From the NCBI RefSeq assembly GCF_000269805.1, contig NZ_JH711481.1:559779-623778 (forward strand): a stretch of 64,000 nucleotides of DNA. The letters run 5' to 3'. Below, one piece after another: positions 29,562-38,283 of the stretch. The DNA is from Actinomyces massiliensis 4401292 (GTDB taxonomy: Bacteria > Actinomycetota > Actinomycetes > Actinomycetales > Actinomycetaceae). Both the position numbers and the translations under genes were made by a program. The notes under the pieces were generated by a model. It did not search any database. It saw nothing but the letters and a program-made list of their open reading frames with translations, and was not told the origin of the DNA. The stretch's first letter is position 1, and every line of letters begins with the position of its first letter.

Positions 29562-31133
29562 ATGACTGACCCAGCCGACCCCGCCCTTCCCTCTGTCTCA
29601 TCCGCCTCATCCGCGTCCCCGTCCGCTTCGGGCTCATCCCGCGCAGCCAGCGGATCCGCCGCGGTCTCCCGTTCCGCGGTCCGCGCGCTGCTCGACGAGA
29701 GCCTTGACACCTGTGGTCTGAGTCCCACGGCCCGGGAGGCCCTGCGCGCACTGCCGCCTTCCCTGGCGGCTCTCGGGCATGCCTTCACCCGTGCCGGGTA
29801 TGAGCTCGCCCTCGTCGGGGGTCCGGTGCGTGACGCCTTTCTCGGCGTCGTCCCTCACGATCTGGACTGCGCGACCTCCGCACGTCCCGAGCAGACCGAG
29901 AGGATTCTGGCGGCCTGGGGCGACGCCTGCTGGGACATCGGCAAGGAGTTCGGCACGATCGGGGCGCGCAAGGGCGAGACGGTCGTGGAGGCGACGACCT
30001 ACCGCACCGAGGAGTACGAGGTTGGCTCCCGCAAGCCGGTGGTCGCCTACGGGGACACGCTTGAGGGCGATCTCACTCGGCGCGACTTCACCATCAACGC
30101 CATGGCGCTGCGGTTGCCCGACCTTGAGCTCGTCGATCCGTGCGGAGGGCTCGACGACCTGCGCGCCGGGGTGCTGCGGACTCCCGTGAGCGCCGTGCAG
30201 TCCTTCGACGACGACCCGCTGCGCATCATGCGCGCCGCGCGTTTCTCCGCTCAGTTGGGGTTCGACGTCGAGATGGATGTCATGACCGCGATGGAGGAGA
30301 TGGCGCCGCGGCTGAAGATCGTCTCGGCCGAGCGCGTGCGCGCCGAGTTGGAGCGCCTGCTGATCTCGCCCTGGCCGCGCCGCGGGCTCGAGCTCATGGT
30401 GCACACCGGGGTCGCCGACGTCGTCCTGCCCGAGCTGGCGGATCTGCAGGAGACGGTCGATGAGCACAAGCGGCACAAGGACGTCTATGAGCACACGCTG
30501 ACGGTGCTGGACCAGGCGATGGCTCTGGAGACGGGGCCCGACGGGCCGGTGCCCGCCCCGGACCTCGTGCTGCGCCTGGCCGCGATCATGCACGACATCG
30601 GCAAGCCGGCCACGCGCCGATTCCTTCCGGGCGGCACCGTGACCTTCCACGGTCACGATCACGTGGGTGCGCGCATGACCAGGAAGCGGCTGCGGGCGCT
30701 GCGCTTCGACAAGCAGACGATCAAGGACGTCTCCCGGCTGGTCGAGCTGCATCTGCGCTTCCACGGCTACGCCGACGCCGCCTGGTCGGACTCGGCGGTG
30801 CGGCGGTACGTGGCCGACGCCGGGCCGTTGCTGGAGCGTCTTCACCGGCTCACCCGCGCGGACGTCACCACCCGCAACAAGCGCAAGGCCCGCATGCTCG
30901 ACGCCGCCTACGACGACCTTGAGGAGCGGATCGCGGCGCTGCGCGAGGCCGAGGAGCTGGCCGCCATCCGCCCGGACCTCGACGGGGCGCAGATCATGGA
31001 CGAGCTCGGCGTTGAGCCGGGGCCGGTCGTGGGCGAGGCCTACCGCTTCCTGCTCGACCTGCGCATGGAGAAGGGGCCGCTCGGCGAGGAGATGGCGCGG
31101 CAGGCGCTGCGCTCCTGGTGGGCGGCGCGCTGA
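29562..31133 (+). CDS. cca: CCA tRNA nucleotidyltransferase
   Basis: Adds or repairs the 3' CCA end of tRNAs; class II nucleotidyltransferase of 523 residues. After a Ser-rich tail of about 30 residues come L-V-G-G-P-V-R-D and the catalytic D-L-D in V-P-H-D-L-D-C-A-T, then R-R-D-F-T-I-N-A-M and F-D-D-D-P-L-R-I-M-R-A-A-R-F. An HD domain (A-A-I-M-H-D-I-G-K-P) follows. I set the start at ATG 29562; the frame is open further left but overlaps the divergent Nudix gene. Divergent promoters fit in the 66-bp gap. Confidence 0.94.
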   Translation: MTDPADPALPSVSSASSASPSASGSSRAASGSAAVSRSAVRALLDESLDTCGLSPTAREALRALPPSLAALGHAFTRAGYELALVGGPVRDAFLGVVPHDLDCATSARPEQTERILAAWGDACWDIGKEFGTIGARKGETVVEATTYRTEEYEVGSRKPVVAYGDTLEGDLTRRDFTINAMALRLPDLELVDPCGGLDDLRAGVLRTPVSAVQSFDDDPLRIMRAARFSAQLGFDVEMDVMTAMEEMAPRLKIVSAERVRAELERLLISPWPRRGLELMVHTGVADVVLPELADLQETVDEHKRHKDVYEHTLTVLDQAMALETGPDGPVPAPDLVLRLAAIMHDIGKPATRRFLPGGTVTFHGHDHVGARMTRKRLRALRFDKQTIKDVSRLVELHLRFHGYADAAWSDSAVRRYVADAGPLLERLHRLTRADVTTRNKRKARMLDAAYDDLEERIAALREAEELAAIRPDLDGAQIMDELGVEPGPVVGEAYRFLLDLRMEKGPLGEEMARQALRSWWAAR

Positions 31134-31150
31134 GCGGCTGATCGTTGGGA

Positions 31151-31229
31151 TGCGCTTACTCCGCTCCTTTGCCCCTTGCTGTACGGCGGGAAGGAGCGGA
31201 GTAAGGGGTGAAGGAGCGTAGTAAGCGCA
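31151..31229. terminator. Long hairpin between cca and serC
   Basis: Arms 31151-31177 and 31203-31229 pair at 24 of 27 positions around a 25-base loop. The loop also contains a second copy of AAGGAGCGGAGT, allowing an alternative stem. Probably the cca terminator, with possible alternative folding ahead of serC. Confidence 0.55.
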
Positions 31230-31298
31230 GGCCGCTGGCCCCGCACCGCCCCATGAGACGTTCCGCCTTCGCCGTCGGTACCCGACTATCGTGGCGCC

Positions 31299-32381
31299 AT
31301 GCGCGTGTACAACTTCTCCGCCGGTCCCGCCCAGCTCCCCCTGCCCGTCCTCGAGCAGGCCGCCGCCGAGCTCACGGACTGGCGGGGCTCCGGCATGAGC
31401 GTGCTCGAGGTCTCCCACCGCGGCAAGGACTTCGTCGAGTGCGCCGCCGACGCTGAGGCCACCCTCCGCTCCGTCGCCGGTATCCCGGACGACTACCGCG
31501 TCCTGTTCCTCGCCGGCGGCGCCACCGGCCAGTTCTCCGCCATCCCCGCCAATCTCACCGCCCCCGGCGACCCCGCCGCCTTCCTGAACACCGGCCAGTG
31601 GTCCGCCAAGGCCATCAAGGAGGCCGGTCGCCAGGGCGTCGTCGTCAACACCCTCGCGGACGAGGCCGCATCCTCCTACACCACCGCACCCGCCGAGGGC
31701 TCCTTCACGGTCCCCGCCGACGCCGCCTACCTCCACTACACGCCCAACGAGACCATCGGCGGCGTCGAGTTCCCCTACATCCCGGACGCCGGCGATGTCC
31801 CGCTGGTCGCGGACTTCTCCTCCACCTACCTCTCGCGTCCCATGGACGTCTCGCGCTACGGCGTCATCTACGGCGGCGCCCAGAAGAACCTGGGGCCGGC
31901 CGGCCTGGCCGTCGTCATCGTCCGCGAAGACCTGCTCGGTCGCGCCCGCCCCGACGTCCCCGCCATCTGGGACTGGACCGTCATGGCCGCCAAGGACTCC
32001 ATGCTCAACACCCCGCCGACCTTCTCCATCTATCTGCTGGGCCTCATCCTCCACTGGATCGAGGACACCGGCGGCCTGGCGGCCATGGGTGAGCGCAACC
32101 AGACCAAGGCCGCCCGACTGTACGAGGCCATCGACGCCTCCGACTTCTACGCCAACCCGGTCGAGCCCCGCTCCCGCTCCTGGATGAACATCCCCTTCAC
32201 CCTGGCCGACTCCGCCCTCGACGCCGACTTCCTCGCCGGTGCCGCAGCGGCCGGCCTGACCAACCTCAAGGGGCACCGCAGCGTCGGCGGTATGCGCGCC
32301 TCCATCTACAACGCCATGCCCGCCGAGGGCGTCACCGCCCTCATCGACTACATGGCCGACTTCGAGCGCACCCGCGCCTGA
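31299..32381 (+). CDS. serC: Phosphoserine aminotransferase
   Basis: PLP enzyme making phosphoserine from 3-phosphohydroxypyruvate and glutamate; 360 residues. N-terminal N-F-S-A-G-P-A-Q-L-P, H-R-G-K-D-F and the PLP lysine in Y-G-G-A-Q-K-N-L-G-P-A-G identify the E. coli-type SerC and not the shorter mycobacterial type. The C-terminal R-S-V-G-G-M-R-A-S-I-Y-N-A is typical. It is followed by serA 68 bp downstream; a serB phosphatase is not in the window. Confidence 0.95.
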   Translation: MRVYNFSAGPAQLPLPVLEQAAAELTDWRGSGMSVLEVSHRGKDFVECAADAEATLRSVAGIPDDYRVLFLAGGATGQFSAIPANLTAPGDPAAFLNTGQWSAKAIKEAGRQGVVVNTLADEAASSYTTAPAEGSFTVPADAAYLHYTPNETIGGVEFPYIPDAGDVPLVADFSSTYLSRPMDVSRYGVIYGGAQKNLGPAGLAVVIVREDLLGRARPDVPAIWDWTVMAAKDSMLNTPPTFSIYLLGLILHWIEDTGGLAAMGERNQTKAARLYEAIDASDFYANPVEPRSRSWMNIPFTLADSALDADFLAGAAAAGLTNLKGHRSVGGMRASIYNAMPAEGVTALIDYMADFERTRA

Positions 32382-32449
32382 CTCACAGCCCAAGCACTCA
32401 CACCCAAGCTCCGAATCCCGCACGTCAGCACACGTCAGCGAAGGACCCC

Positions 32450-33631
32450 ATGACCACCCACAAGCAGTTCCGCGTCCAGACCCTCAACGCCATCTCGGGC
32501 GCCGGACTCTCCCGCTTCCCCGACGACCTGTACGACGTCGGCGGCTCCCTGAACGATCCCGACGCGCTCCTCGTGCGCTCGGCGAAGCTTCACGACGCGC
32601 CGATCCCCGACTCCGTCCTGGCCATCGGCCGCGCCGGTGCCGGCACCAACAACATTCCCGTCGCCGCCATGACGGAGCGGGGCATCCCCGTGTTCAACAC
32701 GCCCGGCGCCAATGCCAACGCGGTCAAGGAGCTCGTCCTGGCGGGCCTGTTCATCGCCTCGCGCAACCTCATCCCCGCCGCACGCTTCGCCCACACGCTC
32801 GAGGGCGACGACGCCGCCATCGCCGAGGCCGTCGAGGCCGGCAAGAAGCGGTTCGTCGGCTTCGAGCTGCCCGGCCGCACGCTGGGCGTGGTCGGACTGG
32901 GAGCGATCGGCGTGCAGGTGGCCAATGCCGCCCTCGGCCTGGGGCTGAACGTCGTCGGCTTCGACCCGGGCATCAGCGTTGAGCACGCCTGGCATCTGAG
33001 CGCCGAGGTCGAGCGGGCCGAGTCCATTGAAGAGGTCTTCCGCCGTGCCGACATCCTCACCATCCACGTGCCGCTCATCGACGCCACCCGTGGGCTGGTG
33101 AGCACGCAGCGGATCGCCCTGATGAAGGAGACCGCGGTGCTGCTCAACTTCGCGCGCGCCGAGATCGTCGACACCGACGCCGTCGTCGCCGCCCTCGACG
33201 AGGGCACCCTGGGCGGCTACGTGTGCGACTTCCCCTCCACGAAGGTCCACAAGCACCCCAAGTGCATCTCCCTGCCCCACCTGGGCGCCTCCACCAAGGA
33301 GGCCGAGCGCAACTGCGCCATCATGGCCGCCGACTCCCTGCGCGGCTTCCTAGAGGACGGGCAGGTCCACAACTCGGTGAACTTCCCCGAGGCGGTCATG
33401 GCCCGCCAGGAGGGCACCCACCGCTTCGTCATCGTCAACCGCAACGTGCCCAACATGGTGGGGCAGGTCTCCACCATCGTGGCCCAGCACGGGCAGAACA
33501 TCGCCAACCTGCTGAATAAGTCCCGCGGTGAGCTGGCCGTGACCCTCGTGGACGTCGAGGGCGAGATCGAGCCCCAGGTCCTCGACGAGCTGCGGGCGAT
33601 CGACGGCGTCATGTCCGCTCGCGGGATCTGA
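32450..33631 (+). CDS. serA: D-3-phosphoglycerate dehydrogenase
   Basis: First enzyme of serine synthesis, NAD-dependent; 393 residues, the short form with one C-terminal ACT domain and no intervening domain. Rossmann motif V-G-L-G-A-I-G-V-Q-V-A, catalytic Arg and Glu around N-F-A-R-A-E-I and T-L-G-G, and His in L-P-H-L-G-A-S-T. The ACT domain (from about residue 318, H-R-F-V-I-V-N-R-N-V-P) suggests serine feedback. A strong hairpin follows the stop. Confidence 0.94.
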   Translation: MTTHKQFRVQTLNAISGAGLSRFPDDLYDVGGSLNDPDALLVRSAKLHDAPIPDSVLAIGRAGAGTNNIPVAAMTERGIPVFNTPGANANAVKELVLAGLFIASRNLIPAARFAHTLEGDDAAIAEAVEAGKKRFVGFELPGRTLGVVGLGAIGVQVANAALGLGLNVVGFDPGISVEHAWHLSAEVERAESIEEVFRRADILTIHVPLIDATRGLVSTQRIALMKETAVLLNFARAEIVDTDAVVAALDEGTLGGYVCDFPSTKVHKHPKCISLPHLGASTKEAERNCAIMAADSLRGFLEDGQVHNSVNFPEAVMARQEGTHRFVIVNRNVPNMVGQVSTIVAQHGQNIANLLNKSRGELAVTLVDVEGEIEPQVLDELRAIDGVMSARGI

Positions 33632-33653
33632 CGGCCGGCGCTGCGGCAGCTCG

Positions 33654-33699
33654 ACGACGGCGCGGGGCAGATCCTTCATGACCTGCCCCGCGCCGTCGT
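33654..33699. terminator. 17-bp stem terminator after serA
   Basis: Arms 33654-33670 and 33683-33699 pair perfectly around a 12-base loop, 22 bp after the serA stop. It also lies just past the end of the decayed minus-strand gene, so it could serve both directions. Confidence 0.75.
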
Positions 33700-33711
33700 G
33701 CATGGCGTCGA

Positions 33712-34067
33712 TCAGGCTGCCGCCGCGGCCTCGACAACATGCGCGGCCTCGCGCGCTTCCCGGCGTGCGGGCAGTGTGACGTGCTTGAGCTTGGCCGCCC
33801 AGTAGCATGCTCAGCGCGATCACCGTCATGCCGGCGCCGCCGATACCGCCCATGATGAGGGGCAGTGCCGCCAGCGCGAGACCCGCACCGGTGGAGTCGC
33901 CGCTGGCGAGCGGGACGATGTCGGTCACGGTGACGCTCACGGTCGGGATGGTGAAGTCCTCCCCGGTCGCGGACATCTGGGCCCCGGCCAGCCCCTGGTC
34001 GACGGCGACAAGGATTACCCCGAGGCCGTCCGTCTCCTTCTGGAGCGACCTCGGGGCGACTAGATGA
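33712..34067 (-). pseudogene. Decayed 3' fragment of a membrane-protein gene
   Basis: The minus strand reads a protein-like segment with S-V-T-V-T-D-I-V-P-L-A-S-G-D and a hydrophobic stretch A-A-L-P-L-I-M-G-G-I-G-G. Near 33800 the reading frame must shift by one to continue into a basic cytosolic tail (W-A-A-K-L-K-H-V-T-L-P-A-R-R-E) ending at a stop at 33712-33714. No start or 5' half is present. It resembles the C-terminal region of actinobacterial ABC-2-like/YhgE-type membrane proteins, but that family call is weak. Confidence 0.45.
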
Positions 34068-34117
34068 TCGGTTCCGGGGGTGTGGGGAGGAAGGGAGGGC
34101 TTGCGGCTTCCCCTCGT

Positions 34118-34161
34118 CGAGATCGGTCGCAACCCGCATCGAGATCGGTCCGGGACGCTTG
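34118..34161 (+). repeat. 22-bp tandem repeat array A (2 units)
   Basis: Two adjoining 22-bp units beginning CGAGATCGGTC, at 34118-34139 and 34140-34161. Same family as arrays at 40285, 44632, 45210 and 48374. The rest of the 34068-34273 gap shows no gene. Confidence 0.75.
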
Positions 34162-34273
34162 CCGGGAGTCGCGATCCTTCGGTTGAGGTCGGCTCCTCGG
34201 AAGACCTCAAAGACTCGACGGGAATCGCTTGGCCCCGGGCGGGTGCGGTCACGCCGTCCATTACGACCGGCCA

Positions 34274-34319
34274 CGGCCAGTGCGCCCAGCTGTTCCGGCC
34301 CGGCTGGGCGCACTGGCCG
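34274..34319 (-). terminator. Terminator of the VOC gene
   Basis: Perfect 17-bp arms at 34274-34290 and 34303-34319 with a 12-base loop, starting 6 bp beyond the VOC-gene stop. Confidence 0.8.
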
Positions 34320-34325
34320 ATCCTG

Positions 34326-34742
34326 TCACTCCGAGCTGCCGATGTTGACGGACCACCTAATTCCGAAGACGTCGATGAGAGCCCCATTGAGGTCTCCCCA
34401 TGGCATCTCCTGAAGCGGTTCGATGATGGTGGCGCCCTCGGTCAGCGCATTCCAGCAGGCGGTGAGGCGCTCCGCTTCCTCGCCGTTCAAGCACAGAGCC
34501 CAAGCGGTCCCCTGCTCGACCGGCTCCTCGTCGGATGCGCGATCCTTGACCCGCAGCACGAATCCGTCGTCGGTGCGCAGCACGCCGTAGACGACGTCGT
34601 CCTCATGCCCGGGAGCAGTCGGGATTCCCCATTTCCGGAAGGTCTCGATGAGGACTTTTCCGCCCAAGGCTGTCTGATAGTGCTCCAATGCCTCGCGGGC
34701 TCGCCCTTCGAAGGTGATGTAGGCGCTGAGGTCGGCTTTCAT
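34326..34742 (-). CDS. VOC superfamily (PhnB-like glyoxalase-fold) protein
   Basis: Protein of 138 residues with the paired beta-alpha-beta-beta-beta fold of the vicinal-oxygen-chelate superfamily; A-Y-I-T-F-E-G-R-A-R-E-A-L-E-H-Y near the N terminus and the C-terminal W-G-D-L-N-G-A-L-I-D-V-F-G-I-R-W are typical of the PhnB-like branch. Members include resistance proteins and enzymes of unknown substrate, so no reaction is assigned. ATG at 34742 has AAAGGA upstream. It diverges from a WYL regulator that probably controls it. Confidence 0.85.
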   Translation of the reverse strand: MKADLSAYITFEGRAREALEHYQTALGGKVLIETFRKWGIPTAPGHEDDVVYGVLRTDDGFVLRVKDRASDEEPVEQGTAWALCLNGEEAERLTACWNALTEGATIIEPLQEMPWGDLNGALIDVFGIRWSVNIGSSE

Positions 34743-34786
34743 GGTGGTCCTTTCGGTGGTTCCAATAGGTGTCCACCACTCTCGTC

Positions 34787-34798
34787 GTCATATATGAC
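34787..34798. promoter_or_regulatory. Palindrome in the VOC/WYL divergent promoter
   Basis: GTCATATATGAC is a perfect 12-bp palindrome in the 86-bp gap, followed by a second TGACAT at 34806-34811. A likely operator for the adjacent WYL regulator. Confidence 0.5.
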
Positions 34799-34828
34799 AT
34801 CTTCTGACATGTATGTGAGAGGAGCGCC

Positions 34829-35791
34829 ATGAGAGCTGATCGACTGCTGCGATTGACCTGGATTCTGAGCGGCCGCTCTGTTCCGGTTCCTGCGGCGCAG
34901 CTCGCTGCCGAGCTGGAGGTCAGTACCCGGACGGTCCTGCGCGACGTCGAAGCCCTGTCGGCGGCCGGCGTGCCGGTATACGCAACCAGGGGGAGCCGCG
35001 GAGGGATCGCCCTGGTTGATGGGTATCGTCCGGATATTCTCGGCCTGAGCCGGGACGAGGCCCGGGCGCTGACCGCGGTGGCCTCGCTGCCGACGGCGGG
35101 CGCGCTGGGCTTGGGGGATCTGGTGCGCTCGGCGGTCGGAAAGGTGCGCCGTGCCGCCGACCGTAGTGAGGAGACGCTTCTCGGATCCCGGGTTGTCGTT
35201 GATCCGAACGGGTGGCTGGGCGGACAGCGCCGCTCCTGGCTGCAGGAAGCCTTGACGGCGGCTCAGGGCCGGTGCCGGGTGCGGTTCCGCTACACGGCCG
35301 GAAGCTCGGGCGCTGTCTCGCAGGTGACGACGACGGCGCTCGGGCTGCTGTGCGCCGCAGCGGACTGGTACCTCGTCGGAGGCCGGGGCTCGGAGAGCGT
35401 CCGTTTTTACCGGCTCGATCGTGTGGATGACCTTCGCGTCGGTGAGGAGGACGATGCTGCACCGCGAGTCGACGTCGCCGAGGAATGGCGCCGTGCGCGT
35501 GCACGATTCCAGGAGCGCTTCACTCCGGTGTCGGCGGTTCTGAATGTGCGGCGGTGCGCACTCGGCAGGCTCCGCGGTCTCGTGTCCGTCGACCGGGTCG
35601 AGAACCTCTCGGGGCCCGCGGGTGGTGCCCAAGGCGAGGACTGGGTCCAGGTGTGCGCGACCTTCGGGGATGTCTCCCACGCCACGGAGGTGCTTCCCAG
35701 GCTGGCCGCGCACGTGAGAGTCGTGGAGCCCGAGGAACTGAAGGAGGCGTTGCGAGGTCTTGCGGAGCAGGTGTGGGCAGCCGCCGTTTAG
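34829..35791 (+). CDS. HTH-WYL domain transcriptional regulator
   Basis: DeoR-like winged helix at residues 1-60 (L-A-A-E-L-E-V-S-T-R-T-V-L-R-D-V-E-A-L) followed by a WYL ligand-sensing domain (about 135-215) with the signature A-D-W-Y-L-V-G-G, and a C-terminal WCX-like extension; 320 residues. ATG at 34829 has AGAGGAG upstream. WYL proteins bind small or nucleic-acid ligands. Divergence from the VOC gene suggests it is that gene's regulator. It is followed at once by 23-bp tandem repeats. Confidence 0.9.
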   Translation: MRADRLLRLTWILSGRSVPVPAAQLAAELEVSTRTVLRDVEALSAAGVPVYATRGSRGGIALVDGYRPDILGLSRDEARALTAVASLPTAGALGLGDLVRSAVGKVRRAADRSEETLLGSRVVVDPNGWLGGQRRSWLQEALTAAQGRCRVRFRYTAGSSGAVSQVTTTALGLLCAAADWYLVGGRGSESVRFYRLDRVDDLRVGEEDDAAPRVDVAEEWRRARARFQERFTPVSAVLNVRRCALGRLRGLVSVDRVENLSGPAGGAQGEDWVQVCATFGDVSHATEVLPRLAAHVRVVEPEELKEALRGLAEQVWAAAV

Positions 35792-35804
35792 CGCCTGCGG
35801 ACGG

Positions 35805-35890
35805 CCTCAAACCTCCCCCTGGAGCCGCCTCAAACCTCCCCCTGGAGCCGCCTCAAACCTCCCCCTGGAGCCGCCTCAAACCTCCCCCTG
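35805..35890. repeat. 23-bp tandem repeat, 3.7 copies
   Basis: Unit CCTCAAACCTCCCCCTGGAGCCG repeats without change at 35805-35827, 35828-35850 and 35851-35873, plus a 17-bp partial unit to 35890. The reverse strand reads GGGGGAGGTTTGAGG. It lies between the WYL stop and the DUF4143 ATPase, whose transcript leader would begin here. A related GGAGGTTTAAGCGGAGG is found just after the ATPase gene, near 37209. Confidence 0.85.
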
Positions 35891-35937
35891 CATGTAGAAT
35901 GGCGCAGATTGGAGCTGGTTAGGGCTGGGTGAGGAGC

Positions 35938-37191
35938 ATGTACCGGACGCGCGTCGTCGATGCCGCAGTGGCCGACGTCCTGACCTACAGCGGCGGGCTC
36001 CTCATTGAGGGGGTGAGGGCCTGCGGGAAGACGGAGACGGGTCGCCGTCACGCCCGATCCGAGGTCGCGTTGGACTCAGGGGCACCCGCCGTGGAGGCGA
36101 TCCTGGCGGCGGATCCCGGTCTCCTCCTCCGAGGGGAGGTGCCCCGGCTCTTGGATGAGTGGCAGCTCGAACCCTCCCTCTGGAACAGGGTGCGGCGCGA
36201 GATCGATGTCCGCCAGGCCAAGGGGCAGTTCATCCTCACGGGCTCATCCGTTCCCGCTGAGGATGCGCAGCGCCACTCCGGCGCGCATCGGATCTCCCGG
36301 ATCCGCATGCGCCCCATGACCCTGGCCGAGCAGGGCCGGGGGACCGGGGCGGTCTCACTGGCGTCCCTGTTCAAGGGCGAGGAGCTGCCAGTGTCGCTGG
36401 ATGGCACGGTGAGTGTGCCCGATGCGCTCCAAGCCTTGGCGCACGGAGGGTGGCCCGGGGACCTGGAGGCCACGACCGCCCAGGCGCAGCGCCATCTGCG
36501 GGACTACGCCGAGGACATCGCCAGCCGCGACCTGCTCCGGCTCGACGGCGAATCCCGCCGCGATCCCGACCGCATGCGCATCCTTCTGCGCTCGCTGGCG
36601 CGCAATCTGGCCACCGAGGTCAAGTACGCCACCATCGCCCAGGACATGAGTGCCGCGATGCCGGTCAAGGCTGAGACGGTGGCCGCTTACATCGGTGCCC
36701 TTCAACGGCTCTTCGTTGTCGAGACGCAGCCCGCGTGGGCCCCTCACCTGCGCTCCCGGGCGGCGATCAGGACCACGGCCAAGCTCCACTTCGCCGATCC
36801 GGCCCTGGCGGTGGCGGTCATGCGTGCCTCACCGGACCGGTTGGTGGATGATCTGGAGACAGCCGGGCTCTGGTTCGAGTCGCAAGTGGTGCAGCATGCG
36901 AGGGTCTATGCCGAGGCGCTGGACGGCAGGGTCTACCACTACCGCGATTCCAACGGCCAGGAGGTCGACCTCATCATCCAGCTTGACGACGGCCGATGGG
37001 CCGCCATCGAGATCAAGCTGGGGCAGCGCCAACTGCCCAAGGCGCAGGCGTCGCTCGCCTCCTTCCGGTCCGTGGTGGACCTGGAGCGCGTCGGCGAGCC
37101 CAGCTTCATGGCGGTGGTGACGGCCGACGGGCCCGTGATGACCATGCCCGACGGCGTGCACACCTTCCCGATCCACGTGCTGACGCTGTGA
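35938..37191 (+). CDS. AAA_14/DUF4143 ATPase
   Basis: Predicted ATPase of 417 residues from ATG 35938; an in-frame GTG at 35929 is the alternative. The Walker A is atypical: L-L-I-E-G-V-R-A-C-G-K-T-E-T. Walker B equivalent R-L-L-D-E-W-Q and the sensor F-I-L-T-G-S-S follow. The C-terminal DUF4143 domain (from about residue 195) ends in a restriction-endonuclease-like segment Q-E-V-D-L-I-I ... A-I-E-I-K-L-G-Q. Such genes are frequent single cargo in actinobacteria and archaea and their role is unknown; defence or mobile-element functions have been guessed. Flanked by related A/G-rich repeat tracts. Confidence 0.85.
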   Translation: MYRTRVVDAAVADVLTYSGGLLIEGVRACGKTETGRRHARSEVALDSGAPAVEAILAADPGLLLRGEVPRLLDEWQLEPSLWNRVRREIDVRQAKGQFILTGSSVPAEDAQRHSGAHRISRIRMRPMTLAEQGRGTGAVSLASLFKGEELPVSLDGTVSVPDALQALAHGGWPGDLEATTAQAQRHLRDYAEDIASRDLLRLDGESRRDPDRMRILLRSLARNLATEVKYATIAQDMSAAMPVKAETVAAYIGALQRLFVVETQPAWAPHLRSRAAIRTTAKLHFADPALAVAVMRASPDRLVDDLETAGLWFESQVVQHARVYAEALDGRVYHYRDSNGQEVDLIIQLDDGRWAAIEIKLGQRQLPKAQASLASFRSVVDLERVGEPSFMAVVTADGPVMTMPDGVHTFPIHVLTL

Positions 37192-37297
37192 GCGTGCCTG
37201 TCCAGTATGGAGGTTTAAGCGGAGGTCGGATCCGCCATCGCTCGACGACGGCGTCATCGTGCGGGATCCCTATCCGGCACCGGCGTCGGCGGTGGCT

Positions 37298-38176
37298 CTA
37301 AACCGCCGGGCTGGACAACCGCGCCAGCGCCCGAGCCGATGGGGAGCCCGGGGCCACGGGGAGGACCACGAGGGTCAGCCCGGGATCGGCTGCGAGCGGC
37401 GTCGCCTCCATGAACACCTCCACATCACCCACCACCGGGTGGTGCAGCCGCAGGATGCCCGCGCGCTGGTCCATGACGTCATGGGCCTCCCACAACCTCC
37501 GGAAGTGCCCGCTTCCCGAGCACAGCTCCACGACCAGTTCGCGCAGGGAGTCGTCGTCGGGAACGCGCCCGGCCTCGGCGTGCAGCGTGGCCACGATGTC
37601 ACCGGCCACCTTCTCCCAGTCCGTGTAGAAGGTGCGCGCCCCCTCATCCAGGAAGACGAAGCGGGCGATGTTCGCACCGGCCGCCTGGACGCCGCCTTCC
37701 TCAGTGGGCCCCGCGGCTTCAGCATGGGCCCGGTAATGGGGCGAGTACAGGCTGCGCCCCAGCTCGTTGGCCCCCAGCAGGTTGAGCCGCCCGTCGCGGA
37801 TGAAGGCCGGAGCGCCCTCGATCGCGTCGAGCAGGTAGTGCAGGCTCGGCCGCAGTTCCTGCGGAGCGGGCCGTCCCTGGACCGCCGCATCGGCCGAGGC
37901 GCCGCGGATCAGGCGCCGCAGGTGGGACTGCTCGACGTCGTCGAGCTGCAGGACATCGCCGATGGAATCGAGCACGGAGTCCGAGACGCCGCTGGCACGG
38001 CCCCGCTCCAGGCGGGTGTAGTACTCCACGCTCACCTCGGCGAGCATGGCGACCTCCTCACGGCGCAGGCCCGGGACCCGGCGGTGGCCGCCGGCCGCGG
38101 CGAGACCAGCGGCCTCGGGCGAGATGCGGGCGCGCCGCGTGCTCAGGAAGTTGCGCAGCTCGGTTCTGGGGTCCAT
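37298..38176 (-). CDS. XRE-type HTH regulator with MmyB-like ligand-binding domain
   Basis: Protein of 292 residues. An N-terminal helix-turn-helix (L-R-R-E-E-V-A-M-L-A-E-V-S-V-E-Y-Y-T-R-L-E-R-G) is followed by a PAS-like MmyB domain of about 170 residues, which in relatives binds fatty-acid or other hydrophobic ligands. In actinobacteria such regulators typically sit divergent from a short-chain dehydrogenase they control, exactly as here (107-bp gap to the SDR at 38284). Confidence 0.9.
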   Translation of the reverse strand: MDPRTELRNFLSTRRARISPEAAGLAAAGGHRRVPGLRREEVAMLAEVSVEYYTRLERGRASGVSDSVLDSIGDVLQLDDVEQSHLRRLIRGASADAAVQGRPAPQELRPSLHYLLDAIEGAPAFIRDGRLNLLGANELGRSLYSPHYRAHAEAAGPTEEGGVQAAGANIARFVFLDEGARTFYTDWEKVAGDIVATLHAEAGRVPDDDSLRELVVELCSGSGHFRRLWEAHDVMDQRAGILRLHHPVVGDVEVFMEATPLAADPGLTLVVLPVAPGSPSARALARLSSPAV

Positions 38177-38283
38177 CGCTCAACCATAGGCCTCCGGCCC
38201 GCCGCGGTCTGGAGGGGCGCCCCGCCGGTACCCCCTCTCAGCAGGGCCTGCCGGTCCTGCGCTCATGCTGGTGCGATGGAGCC

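Noticed and set aside
29634-32423. 929-codon minus-strand open frame
   Set aside because: It lies antisense to cca and serC, which have clear families; long antisense frames are expected in GC-rich DNA.
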